Positions 34,625-42,534 of a DNA stretch of 58,509 nucleotides are shown piece after piece. A program made the position numbers and the translations under genes. Each line of letters starts with the position of its first letter. Within the stretch, counting starts at the first letter, position 1. The notes below the pieces were generated by a model, which worked only from the letters and a program-made list of their open reading frames with translations, made no database searches and was not told the origin of the DNA. Origin of the DNA: JANQKX01 sp039028695 (GTDB lineage: Bacteria; Pseudomonadota; Alphaproteobacteria; Kiloniellales; Kiloniellaceae); contig JBCCHN010000015.1 in assembly GCA_039028695.1 (NCBI GenBank), forward strand, positions 1-58,509, written 5' to 3'.

Positions 34625-35500
34625 TCACCATTGCAGGTGGGTGGTTACACCGTTTGGCATTACGCCGCGCCTTTGGCACAGCTCGGTCAAGCGATCTTGG
34701 TTGAAGTGCCCCTGCGAGGTCATCTGCAAATCATCTGCGTGAATGCCTCCCACCACAAAGAGGGAGTCTAAGCCGGCTGCTTGGGCGCCGGCGATATCGG
34801 TGCGCAGGGAATCGCCGATCCCCAAGACGCGGTGACAATCCCCAATGCCGGCGGCCGCCAAACAGGTTTGATAGATTTCAGGATCGGGTTTGCCGTGATA
34901 GCGGACCTGACCGCCCCGATCCCGATAGGCTGCCGCGATGGCCCCGGCGCAGATTTCCCGATTTCCACCCCTTATGACCTCCAGGTCCGGATTTGCGCAA
35001 ATCATCGGCAAAGACCTTTTTAGGCAGCGCTCAAGTAAGGGCAAATAGTCCTCGGTGCGGTCTTCGAAGGAAAGGGCGCCGGTCAAAAAAATGAAATCTG
35101 CGTCTTCCACCTCGTCGACAAAAAGGTAGTCCAAGCCGTCGCGGACGCCCAGATCGCGGGCCGGCCCTAGATGAAAACAAGCCCTGCCCAGCGCTGCATA
35201 CCAGGGGTCGGGACGGGTCTTTAGGTGCTGCCAGGCTTCCTCGCCCGAGGACATGACCACCGCCGCCATTTCCGGTGCGATGCCAAGTTCTGCATTCCGG
35301 CCGATGACGTTATCGGCGCGGCGCGGCGCGTTGGAGAGTAGAATCGTTTTTTTGCCCGCGTCGGCGATCTTGGCCAGGCAGTCAAGCGCTTCGGGAAAGG
35401 CAGTCATCCCGTCGTGCATGACCCCCCATAGATCGACGACGAAGGCGTCATAGTCCGAGGCGAGTTCGCTGAGATGAGATACGAGAGGAATGGGAGGCAT
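34625..35500 (-). CDS. HAD-family hydrolase, TIGR01459 type
   Basis: A 291-residue NagD-like HAD phosphatase. Motif I is VVDLWGVMHDG (nucleophile Asp23), motif II TILLSNAPR, motif III KPDPEIY and motif IV GIGDSLRTDI. This matches the alphaproteobacterial family TIGR01459, of unknown substrate. The domain between motifs II and III is the C2a cap typical of NagD, so a small phosphorylated metabolite is likely. It lies between the EAL-type gene (27 bases upstream) and the cyclase gene on the same strand. Confidence 0.9.
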   Translation of the reverse strand: MPPIPLVSHLSELASDYDAFVVDLWGVMHDGMTAFPEALDCLAKIADAGKKTILLSNAPRRADNVIGRNAELGIAPEMAAVVMSSGEEAWQHLKTRPDPWYAALGRACFHLGPARDLGVRDGLDYLFVDEVEDADFIFLTGALSFEDRTEDYLPLLERCLKRSLPMICANPDLEVIRGGNREICAGAIAAAYRDRGGQVRYHGKPDPEIYQTCLAAAGIGDCHRVLGIGDSLRTDIAGAQAAGLDSLFVVGGIHADDLQMTSQGHFNQDRLTELCQRRGVMPNGVTTHLQW

Positions 35501-35527
35501 GGTTCTTGGAAAGGCGAGTGTCCTTGC

Positions 35528-36871
35528 CTAGGCTGCGGGGCGCGCCATACGGGGCTCACCGAACAAATAGCCCTGAGCAAAACCCACATCGTAGTCAAGA
35601 ATTTCTACAAGTGTCTCTTCTTTTTCTATCTTTTCCACAATGAGATTCACGCCTTGATTGCGCAGATCGTGTAACAGAGTTGTTGCGTTCGCGCCTAAGC
35701 CAGCCAGCAACTCGGCTTTAACTTTAATGAAGCAGACGCCGCTGGAGGCGAGGGCGACCGGGTTAAAATCCAAATGACTGACCTGATCGATGGAAAAGCG
35801 GCATCCCAGCTTCGCCAGTTTGGCCAACTGTTCAGCGGATGACAGGTTCCAATTCTCATAGTCGGCTTGGGTAAACTCAAAGACCAGGTTTTTAGCCAAA
35901 CCGGTGTTTCCAGCAAGAAAATCTGCAAAGTCGGTGAAAAAGGCCTCGTCGCTCAGGGTGTGGCTGGAAAGATTGCAGAAAAAGTCAAAATCCTCGCCGC
36001 GTCGCTGGATCTTGCGGATGAGTTGGAAGCAGCGGAAGAGCATCATGTTATCAATGGCGGTCACCAGACCTTCGCGCTCTGCCAGGTCCAGATAGCGGTC
36101 CGGCGTCAGGGTGAAGCCATCCTTGGTGCGCAGGCGGGAAAAGCATTCGTAGAATAGTTTCTTGCGTTGCGGCAGTGAGACAATGGGTTGCAGCACCAAT
36201 TCGACCCGGTCTTCCTGCAAGGCATCCCGGGCGATGGCGAGAATCTCATTGTCGCTCAATTCCTTCGGATAGGGACGCAGCTGATGAATCTCAGCACCCG
36301 TTGCGACCTGATCTCGTGGCGCGTCGGGTTGAGGGGCCAAGTCTTTAGAACTGGGACTGGTATCGACAGTATTTTCGTGGGCTGGCGCCATATTGTCTGA
36401 CACCATCACCCTGGTTTCAGACGCGCCCAATTCCTCATCATTCTGGCTGGGGTCTTCCGCCGTCGGGGCGGGTTCTTGTCGATTGGTGGCCAAACGCTGG
36501 ATCAGGTCTTGAAGCACCTTGACCTCGGCGATAACTGCGTCCACGCGGGCATTATCCTTCTGCTCGGCGGGCGTCAGGGAGAGGGAGGTTGAGCCATTTT
36601 GTCCCTCCGCGCGCGCCGGGCTTCGGTGGATTTGTTCCAATAAGCCGTCGTAAGCTCGTTGTAACATCTCCAGGCGCCTATTTACATAGGCCTCGTGGTT
36701 TCTGCGCGCCGTGCGTTCCTGCACAATGGCACCCGCCAAGAATATCGCGAGACCGAAAGTGACAGCCTCCAAAGGGGAAATGGCAGCAAAAGCGAACGAG
36801 CCCAAAAGGGCGACCGCGATGGCTACGACAGTAAAACCGAGAAAAAGTAAATTGGGACGATTGTGAAACAT
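35528..36871 (-). CDS. Membrane protein with coiled coil and degenerate EAL domain (TipF-like)
   Basis: A 447-residue protein: two hydrophobic segments (about 10-30 and 33-51), a charged coiled coil (about 53-130), a disordered acidic linker (to about 195), and an EAL-type domain (205-440). The EAL signature is ECF (242-244); Asn300, Glu332, Lys383, Glu413 are still present, but DDFGTG has become IDQVSH (361-366). Loss of metal ligands implies no c-di-GMP phosphodiesterase activity. The layout is that of Caulobacter TipF, a c-di-GMP receptor that places the flagellum, so it is probably a sensor for polar or flagellar assembly. That role is inferred from architecture. Confidence 0.85.
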   Translation of the reverse strand: MFHNRPNLLFLGFTVVAIAVALLGSFAFAAISPLEAVTFGLAIFLAGAIVQERTARRNHEAYVNRRLEMLQRAYDGLLEQIHRSPARAEGQNGSTSLSLTPAEQKDNARVDAVIAEVKVLQDLIQRLATNRQEPAPTAEDPSQNDEELGASETRVMVSDNMAPAHENTVDTSPSSKDLAPQPDAPRDQVATGAEIHQLRPYPKELSDNEILAIARDALQEDRVELVLQPIVSLPQRKKLFYECFSRLRTKDGFTLTPDRYLDLAEREGLVTAIDNMMLFRCFQLIRKIQRRGEDFDFFCNLSSHTLSDEAFFTDFADFLAGNTGLAKNLVFEFTQADYENWNLSSAEQLAKLAKLGCRFSIDQVSHLDFNPVALASSGVCFIKVKAELLAGLGANATTLLHDLRNQGVNLIVEKIEKEETLVEILDYDVGFAQGYLFGEPRMARPAA

Positions 36872-37059
36872 GGATTTGACGCAGATGATTTCTATCTGAT
36901 TACCTTTTTTTTCTCTTCGGTGAAAGGCGCTTTAAAAAAATTGCTAGAGTTAAAATTTTGCCCGCGCCCTTGACGAAAAATCCGGGCCGGGTTGAAAATC
37001 CAGGTCCGTCCTGTTGGCGATCCCAACACAGTCCCTCCAGTTCCCGCGCGAGTGATGTC

Positions 37060-37407
37060 ATGACAGCCAAAATCTATCACAACCCTCGTTGCAGCAAATC
37101 CCGCCAGACCTTGGAGTTGTTGCGCTCTCGTCATGTGGAGCCTGAAATAATCCTCTATTTGGAGGATGTGCCCGATGCGGCGGACTTGGGCGAAATTTTG
37201 GATCTTTTGGAATTGGAGCCGCGGGATCTCATGCGCAAAAAGGAAACCCCCTATAAAGAACAGGGGCTGAATAATCCTGACCTTGACCGAGACACCCTTA
37301 TTCAGGCGATGGTGAAAAATCCAATCCTTATTGAACGACCAATCGTGGTGGCCAACGGAAAAGCTGCAATCGGCCGCCCTCCCGAATCCGTCTTGGACAT
37401 TCTATAA
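37060..37407 (+). CDS. ArsC/YfgD-like thioredoxin-fold reductase
   Basis: A 115-residue protein with the ArsC fold. Cys11 in HNPRCSKSR is the nucleophile; Arg59 (LMRKKE) and Arg93 (IERPIV) match the arsenate-binding arginines. The family includes glutaredoxin-dependent arsenate reductases and YfgD-like proteins of unclear role; no arsenic resistance genes lie nearby, so the second is more likely. The ATG at 37060 is preferred over a longer frame from 36958, because the conserved core begins at residue 2 from this start. Confidence 0.88.
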   Translation: MTAKIYHNPRCSKSRQTLELLRSRHVEPEIILYLEDVPDAADLGEILDLLELEPRDLMRKKETPYKEQGLNNPDLDRDTLIQAMVKNPILIERPIVVANGKAAIGRPPESVLDIL

Positions 37408-37446
37408 GCGAGAACGCGCGCCACCAACGGACAGACAGGCGTTTTC

Positions 37447-38523
37447 TCAAGACACCGATGCGTCTGCGCCCACGGCCTGACGGATCGATTGGAAGCCGTC
37501 TCGTGCCAGAAAGTGCGCCAAGTCGTCCTGAATCCGGGTGATCAGGTTGGGTCCCTGAAAGACCAAGGCGCTATAAAGCTGCACTAGCGAGGCGCCGGCG
37601 CGCAGCTTTTGGTAGGCGTCGGCGCCGTTGGCGATGCCGCCGACCGCCACCAAGGGGATTTGACCTTTGGTAAGCTGAAAAAATTCCCGCACCAGAGCCG
37701 TCGATAGGTCGAAAAGGGGTCTGCCGCTTAGGCCGCCGGCCTCGGCCCGATGGGGGCTTTTGAGACCCTCAGGGCGGGTGATGGTGGTGTTGCTGATGAT
37801 CAGGCCGTCTATGCCATCCTCCAAGGCCACTTGGGCAATTTCCTCCTTGTCTTTATCTGTCAGGTCGGGGGCTAGTTTGACCAAGAGGGGCGGCGTCCTT
37901 TCCAGGTCCAATTTTTGAATGGCCCTGCGGACCTGTTTTACCAAAAGGGCGAGTGTTTCCTTATCTTGCAAGGCGCGCAGGCCGGGCGTGTTTGGCGAGG
38001 AGACGTTAATGACCATGTAGTCGGCCAAGCCTGCCAGGGCGGTTGCGCCGGCCGCGTAGTCTTCGCCCGCGTCGGGCGAGGTTTTGTTTTTGCCCAGATT
38101 GATGCCAACGAGCCCCGCCTGCGCGGCACCTTTGGATCGGAAAGCGGTTAGCTGCCGCCGGGCGGCAGCCATGCCATCATTGTTGAAGCCCATGCGATTG
38201 ATCACCGCCTTGTCTTCACTCAGGCGAAACAGCCGGGGCTTTGGATTTCCGGTTTGAGGCTGGGGTGTGATGCTGCCCACTTCGACAAAGCCGAAGCCCA
38301 ATGCCAAAAGCGGGGCGACGGCAACCGCGTTCTTATCAAAGCCTGCCGCCAGCCCGACGGGGTTGGGAAATTGCAGGCCCCAAAGCCTTTGAGATAAGCT
38401 CGGGTCGGGGGGGCGTCGCGCATTGCCGACCAGGCCCTGAGTCAAAGCCCACAGGGTCCAGTGATGCGCCCGTTCCGGGTCCAGCAGATGTAAAAAAGGT
38501 CGGGCAATTTTAAATCGGTTCAT
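37447..38523 (-). CDS. pyrD: Quinone-dependent dihydroorotate dehydrogenase
   Basis: A 358-residue class 2 enzyme with an N-terminal hydrophobic helix region (FLHLLDPERAHHWTLWAL) for membrane association. It has GFVEVGSITPQPQTGN, NRMGFNN, the active-site Ser loop VSSPNTPGLR, and FMN-binding VAVGGI. It oxidises dihydroorotate to orotate, passing electrons to ubiquinone, in pyrimidine synthesis. It converges on the ArsC-like gene (39-base gap) and lies 48 bases downstream of the DUF952 gene on the same strand, which often accompanies pyrD. Confidence 0.96.
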   Translation of the reverse strand: MNRFKIARPFLHLLDPERAHHWTLWALTQGLVGNARRPPDPSLSQRLWGLQFPNPVGLAAGFDKNAVAVAPLLALGFGFVEVGSITPQPQTGNPKPRLFRLSEDKAVINRMGFNNDGMAAARRQLTAFRSKGAAQAGLVGINLGKNKTSPDAGEDYAAGATALAGLADYMVINVSSPNTPGLRALQDKETLALLVKQVRRAIQKLDLERTPPLLVKLAPDLTDKDKEEIAQVALEDGIDGLIISNTTITRPEGLKSPHRAEAGGLSGRPLFDLSTALVREFFQLTKGQIPLVAVGGIANGADAYQKLRAGASLVQLYSALVFQGPNLITRIQDDLAHFLARDGFQSIRQAVGADASVS

Positions 38524-38571
38524 GGATCGGTTCCCTGCGATCGCGCCTTAGGACCCTTAAAAGGCCTGTTC

Positions 38572-38913
38572 TCACCATGGCAAAACGTGCCGTCCCTCCC
38601 CGTCCAAGGGCAATACAACCGCGGTGTCGACATTGTGCAAAGAAAGATCGCTATAGAGGTGCGGAAAAATTCGCCCGTCAGGAATCCGTTCCCATAAAAG
38701 TGCTTCTCCTAAGCTTGCTGTTTGTACGGACAACAGGACAAGATCCTCCCGTCCTGCAAAAAACAGTTCTAAGCTGCCCATTACCTGTGATTTGGTAGAA
38801 AAATGAATGAACTGATCGTCACTTTTATGTGAAAACTGCGTGTAGAATCCAGCCCTTTTAGCGGCCTCCCAATCCGATTGGGAACAGATGTGAAAGATTG
38901 TTTTGTCCTTCAT
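38572..38913 (-). CDS. DUF952 family protein
   Basis: A 113-residue protein of the DUF952 type: TIFHICSQSDWEAAKRAGFY, DQFIHFSTKSQVMGSLELFF, FPHLYSDLSL and a C-terminal D-G-x-H. The family has an ADP-ribosyltransferase-like fold but no established function; the conserved H in FIHFS and the tyrosine in PHLYSD could be functional. Both possible starts (38913 and 38961) lack strong ribosome sites; 38913 is chosen from family length. It is 48 bases before pyrD, a common neighbour. Confidence 0.85.
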   Translation of the reverse strand: MKDKTIFHICSQSDWEAAKRAGFYTQFSHKSDDQFIHFSTKSQVMGSLELFFAGREDLVLLSVQTASLGEALLWERIPDGRIFPHLYSDLSLHNVDTAVVLPLDGEGRHVLPW

Positions 38914-39002
38914 ATTTGGGGCTTTTTTCACCTTCTTTAATCCTTCACCACGTCCTAACATTTTTTATCATAATTGGAGGATAGGGTTTTTTTCCTAGTG
39001 AA

Positions 39003-39665
39003 ATGAACAGCCTAAATCCCGAAGTTATGGGAATGCTTACTCATGCCGAAGTCTGGCAGGCGATTGACCGCTTAGCCGCCAACCACAAAATGTCTCCATC
39101 AGGCCTTGCTCGGCGGGCGGGTATGGACCCGACCACCTTTAACAGGAGCAAGCGGACAACCAAAGACGGCAAGGATCGCTGGCCCAGCACCGAATCGGTC
39201 GCCAAGATCTTGAAAGCGACGGGATCTTCGTTAAACGACTTTATCGGATTGATCAACGGCGAGAAAAAAACGCTCTCTAATGGGCGTGTGCCACTAATTT
39301 CCCAAGCGGCGGCGGCCGAGGGGGCGCATTTTGACCGGGATGGTATGCCATTGGGCGAGGGCTGGGACGAGATCCTTTTTCCCCATGTAGGTGACGAGGG
39401 CGCCTTTGCCCTGGAGATCACCGACTCACAGTACGAGCCGGTTTTTCGGACGGGTGATACGGTATTGGTTTGCCCCAGTGCGTCAGTCCGCCGCGGTGAT
39501 CGGGTCGCCTTGCAGACCTTAGATGGACTGATTTTGATTCGTCAGCTCTCGCGACAGTCCGCCCTTAAGATTGATTTGCAATCGGTCAACCGGGAAGGCA
39601 GCGTGATTTCCCTGGGCACGGAGCAGGTCCGCTGGATGTCGCGCATTATTTGGTCCAGCCAATAA
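39003..39665 (+). CDS. HTH regulator with S24 (LexA-like) domain lacking the Lys base
   Basis: A 220-residue repressor-like protein. The N-terminal HTH occupies about 12-85 (LARRAGMDPTTFNRSKR is the recognition region). The C-terminal S24 fold has Ser142 in ITDSQYEPVF and the RRGDRVALQT strand, but the Lys general base position reads ILIRQL, with Arg180. Without Lys the protein probably cannot self-cleave and may act as a non-proteolytic repressor. Its targets are not visible; no phage genes are nearby. It diverges from the DUF952-pyrD pair across an 89-base AT-rich gap that could hold its operator. The start ATG 39003 has no strong ribosome site; ATG 39027 or 39033 are alternatives. Confidence 0.82.
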   Translation: MNSLNPEVMGMLTHAEVWQAIDRLAANHKMSPSGLARRAGMDPTTFNRSKRTTKDGKDRWPSTESVAKILKATGSSLNDFIGLINGEKKTLSNGRVPLISQAAAAEGAHFDRDGMPLGEGWDEILFPHVGDEGAFALEITDSQYEPVFRTGDTVLVCPSASVRRGDRVALQTLDGLILIRQLSRQSALKIDLQSVNREGSVISLGTEQVRWMSRIIWSSQ

Positions 39666-39925
39666 CAGGCGACATCACCGTCGGTTCTTCACTGCTTTTC
39701 TCTGACTGTTCCCACTTTACTTTTTTGGGCATGTTCCCAAAGGGCGGGCCTGTGCCAGAGCCCTCTGCCACGATAGGCTGGTGTTTTTGACCTCATTAAA
39801 ATAGTAGGGGACTGCGTCGCTCTGCAAAGCGCGTCTGCCCAAGGGATAAAAAATCTCAGTCAAACGGTTCAATATGATCGCAAAGTGCTCTAGCGTGTGC
39901 CAATGGATTTGGGAGGTGAAGCGGG

Positions 39926-40759
39926 ATGAAGGCATTGACCTTTTGGAATGGCGAGTGGCTCGAGGGCAATCCGCCGCTCATGGGGCCCTTGACCCATGCG
40001 ACCTGGATGGCGTCGGTGGTCTTTGACGGGGCTCGGTTTTTCGAGGGGGTGGCTCCGGATCTGGATTTGCACTGTGCTCGCCTGATTGATTCGGCGAACA
40101 GCTTCGGCTTTAAGCCCTGCCGACGAGCCGAGGAAATGTTGGAGATCGCCCACGACGGAATTGCCAAGTTTCCCAAAGACGCCGCCCTTTATCTGCGCCC
40201 CATGATGTGGCCCGAGGAGGGCTTCGTGGCGCCGGACCCGGATTCGACCCGCTTTTGCTTCACCATCCACGAACAACCCATGCCCAGCCCGGACGGCTTT
40301 TCGGTCTGCCTGTCCAGCTTTACCCGGCCGCTCCCCTCCATGGCGCCGACCCTGGCCAAGGCGGCCTGCCTTTACCCCAACAGCGCCCGTGCCCTGGCGG
40401 AGGCGCAGCAAAAGGGCTTTGCCAACGCGGTGGTGCGGGACGGCCTTGGCAACGTTGCCGAATTGGCGACGGCTAATTTATGGATCGCCAAGGATGGCGC
40501 GGCCCATACCCCGGCCGCCAATGGCACCTTTTTGAGCGGTATTACCCGCGCCCGCGTTGCTCAGCTTTTGCAAAAGGCCGGCGTGCCGGTGCACGAGCGC
40601 ACCCTTTCCTGGGAGGAGGTGATGGACGCGGACGAGGTCTTTTCCACCGGCAACTTGGGCAAGGTTCTGCCCATCACCCGTGTCGAGGACAGGGATCTGC
40701 AACCCGGTCCCATTTTCCAAAAAGCACGTGACCTCTACTGGGATTGGGCACACCAATAA
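39926..40759 (+). CDS. Class IV aminotransferase (branched-chain aminotransferase-like)
   Basis: A 277-residue PLP enzyme of fold type IV. The Schiff-base Lys is Lys145 in LAKAACLYPN; AELATANLWI and GTFLSGITRARV are the cofactor phosphate and substrate-loop segments. It is closest in style to IlvE-like proteins found widely in alphaproteobacteria beside other IlvE copies, so the substrate is not certain. GGGAGG lies well upstream of the ATG. The 260-base gap before it contains no gene; it has T-rich stretches and may hold a promoter I cannot place with confidence. It converges on lysS. Confidence 0.88.
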   Translation: MKALTFWNGEWLEGNPPLMGPLTHATWMASVVFDGARFFEGVAPDLDLHCARLIDSANSFGFKPCRRAEEMLEIAHDGIAKFPKDAALYLRPMMWPEEGFVAPDPDSTRFCFTIHEQPMPSPDGFSVCLSSFTRPLPSMAPTLAKAACLYPNSARALAEAQQKGFANAVVRDGLGNVAELATANLWIAKDGAAHTPAANGTFLSGITRARVAQLLQKAGVPVHERTLSWEEVMDADEVFSTGNLGKVLPITRVEDRDLQPGPIFQKARDLYWDWAHQ

Positions 40760-40771
40760 GACGAATTGTGC

Positions 40772-42376
40772 CTAAGCCTCGGTTTCGAGGGCCTTTTTGA
40801 TCAAGGCTCTTGAATCCTCAAGGCCATAAAGGGCGAAGAACGAGCCGATCCGAGGTCCTTGGCTTTGGCCCAACAGGATTTGGTATAGGGCCTTGAACCA
40901 GTCGCGCAGGTTCTCGTAGTTGTGGCTCTTGCCCACTTCATAGACCTTGTTTTGAATCGCTTCCCCGTCACTGTCAGATGGTAGGGCCTCCAGCTCCGCC
41001 AAAAGGGCTTTAAGCGCGACACGCTCTTTCTCGTCCGCTTGGCGAAACTCTTTGGCGGGTTTGATAAAGTCTTGGTAGTAGCTGAGCGCGTAATCGACCA
41101 GTGAATCCAAAACCGGGGCTGTATCCGGTGTGGCACCCGCCGCATAACGGGAGATAAAGCCCCACAGCACCGCGGGATCTTCCGTGTTGCAGACACTGGC
41201 CAGATTCAACAGCATGTTAAAGCTCAGATTGGCGGTTGCACTCTGCTCCTGGCTGTCAAAGGCATTAGGAACATGGCCGTTATGAATGTGCCAGGCCGGG
41301 TTTTCCAAACGCTTGTCGTCGCTTTCGCCGGGCATGCGTGAGACAAAGGCCAAATAGTCATCCACCGCCCGTGGGATCACGTCGAAATAGAGCCGCTTGG
41401 CCGCCTTAGGCTTTTGATACATGAAAAGGGCCAAGCTTTCCTGGGGTGCGTACCTAAGCCATTCCTCCACAGAAAGGCCGTTGCCCTTGGATTTGGAAAT
41501 CTTTTGGCCTTGATCGTCCAAAAACAATTCATAGGTCAGGGTCTCGGGCGGGCGGCTGCCGAGGGCCTTGGTGATACGAGTGGCCAACTTGACCGAATCG
41601 ATCAGGTCCTTGCCCGACATCTCGTAATCCACCCCAAGGGCGTGCCAACGCATGCCCCAATCGGGCTTCCACTGGAGTTTACAGTTACCGCCGGTGACCG
41701 GCACTTCCACTTTTTTGCCGTCTTCGTCCTGATAGACGATGGTACCCGCCGTCAGGTTCCGTTCCAGCACGGGAACTTGCAAGACCCGGCCAGTGTTCGG
41801 ACAGATGGGTAAAAAGGGGCTATATGTCTGGCGCCGTTCCGGGCCCAGGGAGGGCAGCATGATCGCCATGACGTCGTCATAACACTCCAAGACCCGCAAC
41901 AAGGCTTTGTCGAAACCGCCCGAACGGTACCAGTCGCTGGAGGATTGAAAGTCATAATCAAATCCCATGCCGTCCAAGAACTTGCGCAGCCGCGCGTTGT
42001 TGTGGTGACCGAAGCTTTCGTACTCGCCGAATGGATCGGGAATCTTGGTCAAGGGCTTGCCAAGATGTTCGGCGACCATCTCTTTGTTGGGGATGTTGTC
42101 GGGCACCTTGCGCAGGCCGTCCATGTCGTCGGAAAAGCAAAAGAGCTTGCTTGGAATATCTGACAGGCGATGAAAGGCCTGGCGCACCATGGTGGTGCGC
42201 ACAACCTCGCCGAAGGTGCCGATATGGGGCAGGCCCGAGGGGCCATAACCGGTCTCGAAGAGCACGTAGCCCTTGGCCGGGGTTTTTTGACCGACCCGCT
42301 TGAGCAGCTTGCGAGCCTCTTCAAAAGGCCAGGCCCGGGCGTCATGGGCCCAGTTTCTCTCCATATCCGCGCTCAA
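40772..42376 (-). CDS. lysS: Class I lysyl-tRNA synthetase
   Basis: A class I (Rossmann-fold) LysRS, the archaeal type also found in alphaproteobacteria and spirochaetes, unrelated to the class II enzyme. The HIGH-like box is GPSGLPHIGT and the KMSKS box is KISKSKGNG. It charges tRNA-Lys. The TTG at 42376 is chosen because GGGGGG lies 8 bases upstream; ATG 42364 is too far from that site, and the GTG at 42397 would place the site inside the coding region. With TTG it has 534 residues. It diverges from the dinG-like gene. Confidence 0.93.
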   Translation of the reverse strand: MSADMERNWAHDARAWPFEEARKLLKRVGQKTPAKGYVLFETGYGPSGLPHIGTFGEVVRTTMVRQAFHRLSDIPSKLFCFSDDMDGLRKVPDNIPNKEMVAEHLGKPLTKIPDPFGEYESFGHHNNARLRKFLDGMGFDYDFQSSSDWYRSGGFDKALLRVLECYDDVMAIMLPSLGPERRQTYSPFLPICPNTGRVLQVPVLERNLTAGTIVYQDEDGKKVEVPVTGGNCKLQWKPDWGMRWHALGVDYEMSGKDLIDSVKLATRITKALGSRPPETLTYELFLDDQGQKISKSKGNGLSVEEWLRYAPQESLALFMYQKPKAAKRLYFDVIPRAVDDYLAFVSRMPGESDDKRLENPAWHIHNGHVPNAFDSQEQSATANLSFNMLLNLASVCNTEDPAVLWGFISRYAAGATPDTAPVLDSLVDYALSYYQDFIKPAKEFRQADEKERVALKALLAELEALPSDSDGEAIQNKVYEVGKSHNYENLRDWFKALYQILLGQSQGPRIGSFFALYGLEDSRALIKKALETEA

Positions 42377-42430
42377 GGTTTTGTCCCCCCTCACCACCCG
42401 TCTATTTAGGGATCAGTCGAAATCGCCGGG

Positions 42431-42459
42431 ACACTAAGCGCGCCCTCGGGTGCCGTCAA
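42431..42459 (-). promoter_or_regulatory. Possible lysS promoter
   Basis: On the minus strand TTGACG (plus 42454-42459) and TAGTGT (plus 42431-42436) are 17 bases apart. The -35 overlaps one arm of the palindrome at 42457-42471. Confidence 0.35.
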
Positions 42460-42471
42460 TGTCCCACATTG
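42457..42471. promoter_or_regulatory. Palindrome in the lysS/dinG-like divergent gap
   Basis: CAATGT-CCC-ACATTG is a perfect 6-3-6 palindrome overlapping the lysS -35. It could bind a dimeric regulator; short enough that chance cannot be excluded. Confidence 0.4.
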
Positions 42472-42500
42472 CGATTGCATCGTGTCGTAACAGCCCGGGC

Positions 42501-42528
42501 GTGACAGGCGGCCGCTGCTGGGTATAGT
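42501..42528 (+). promoter_or_regulatory. Strong promoter candidate giving a nearly leaderless dinG-like mRNA
   Basis: GTGACA (42501-42506) and TATAGT (42523-42528) are 16 bases apart and each match five of six consensus bases. Initiation 6-7 bases after the -10 falls on or next to the ATG at 42535, and no ribosome-binding site precedes that ATG. Confidence 0.5.
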
Positions 42529-42534
42529 CGCCTC

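Noticed and set aside
37408..37446. Hairpin between the ArsC-like gene and pyrD (GAGAACGC with GCGTTTTCTC)
   Set aside because: A two-base bulge and long loop make it weak; not enough to call a terminator.
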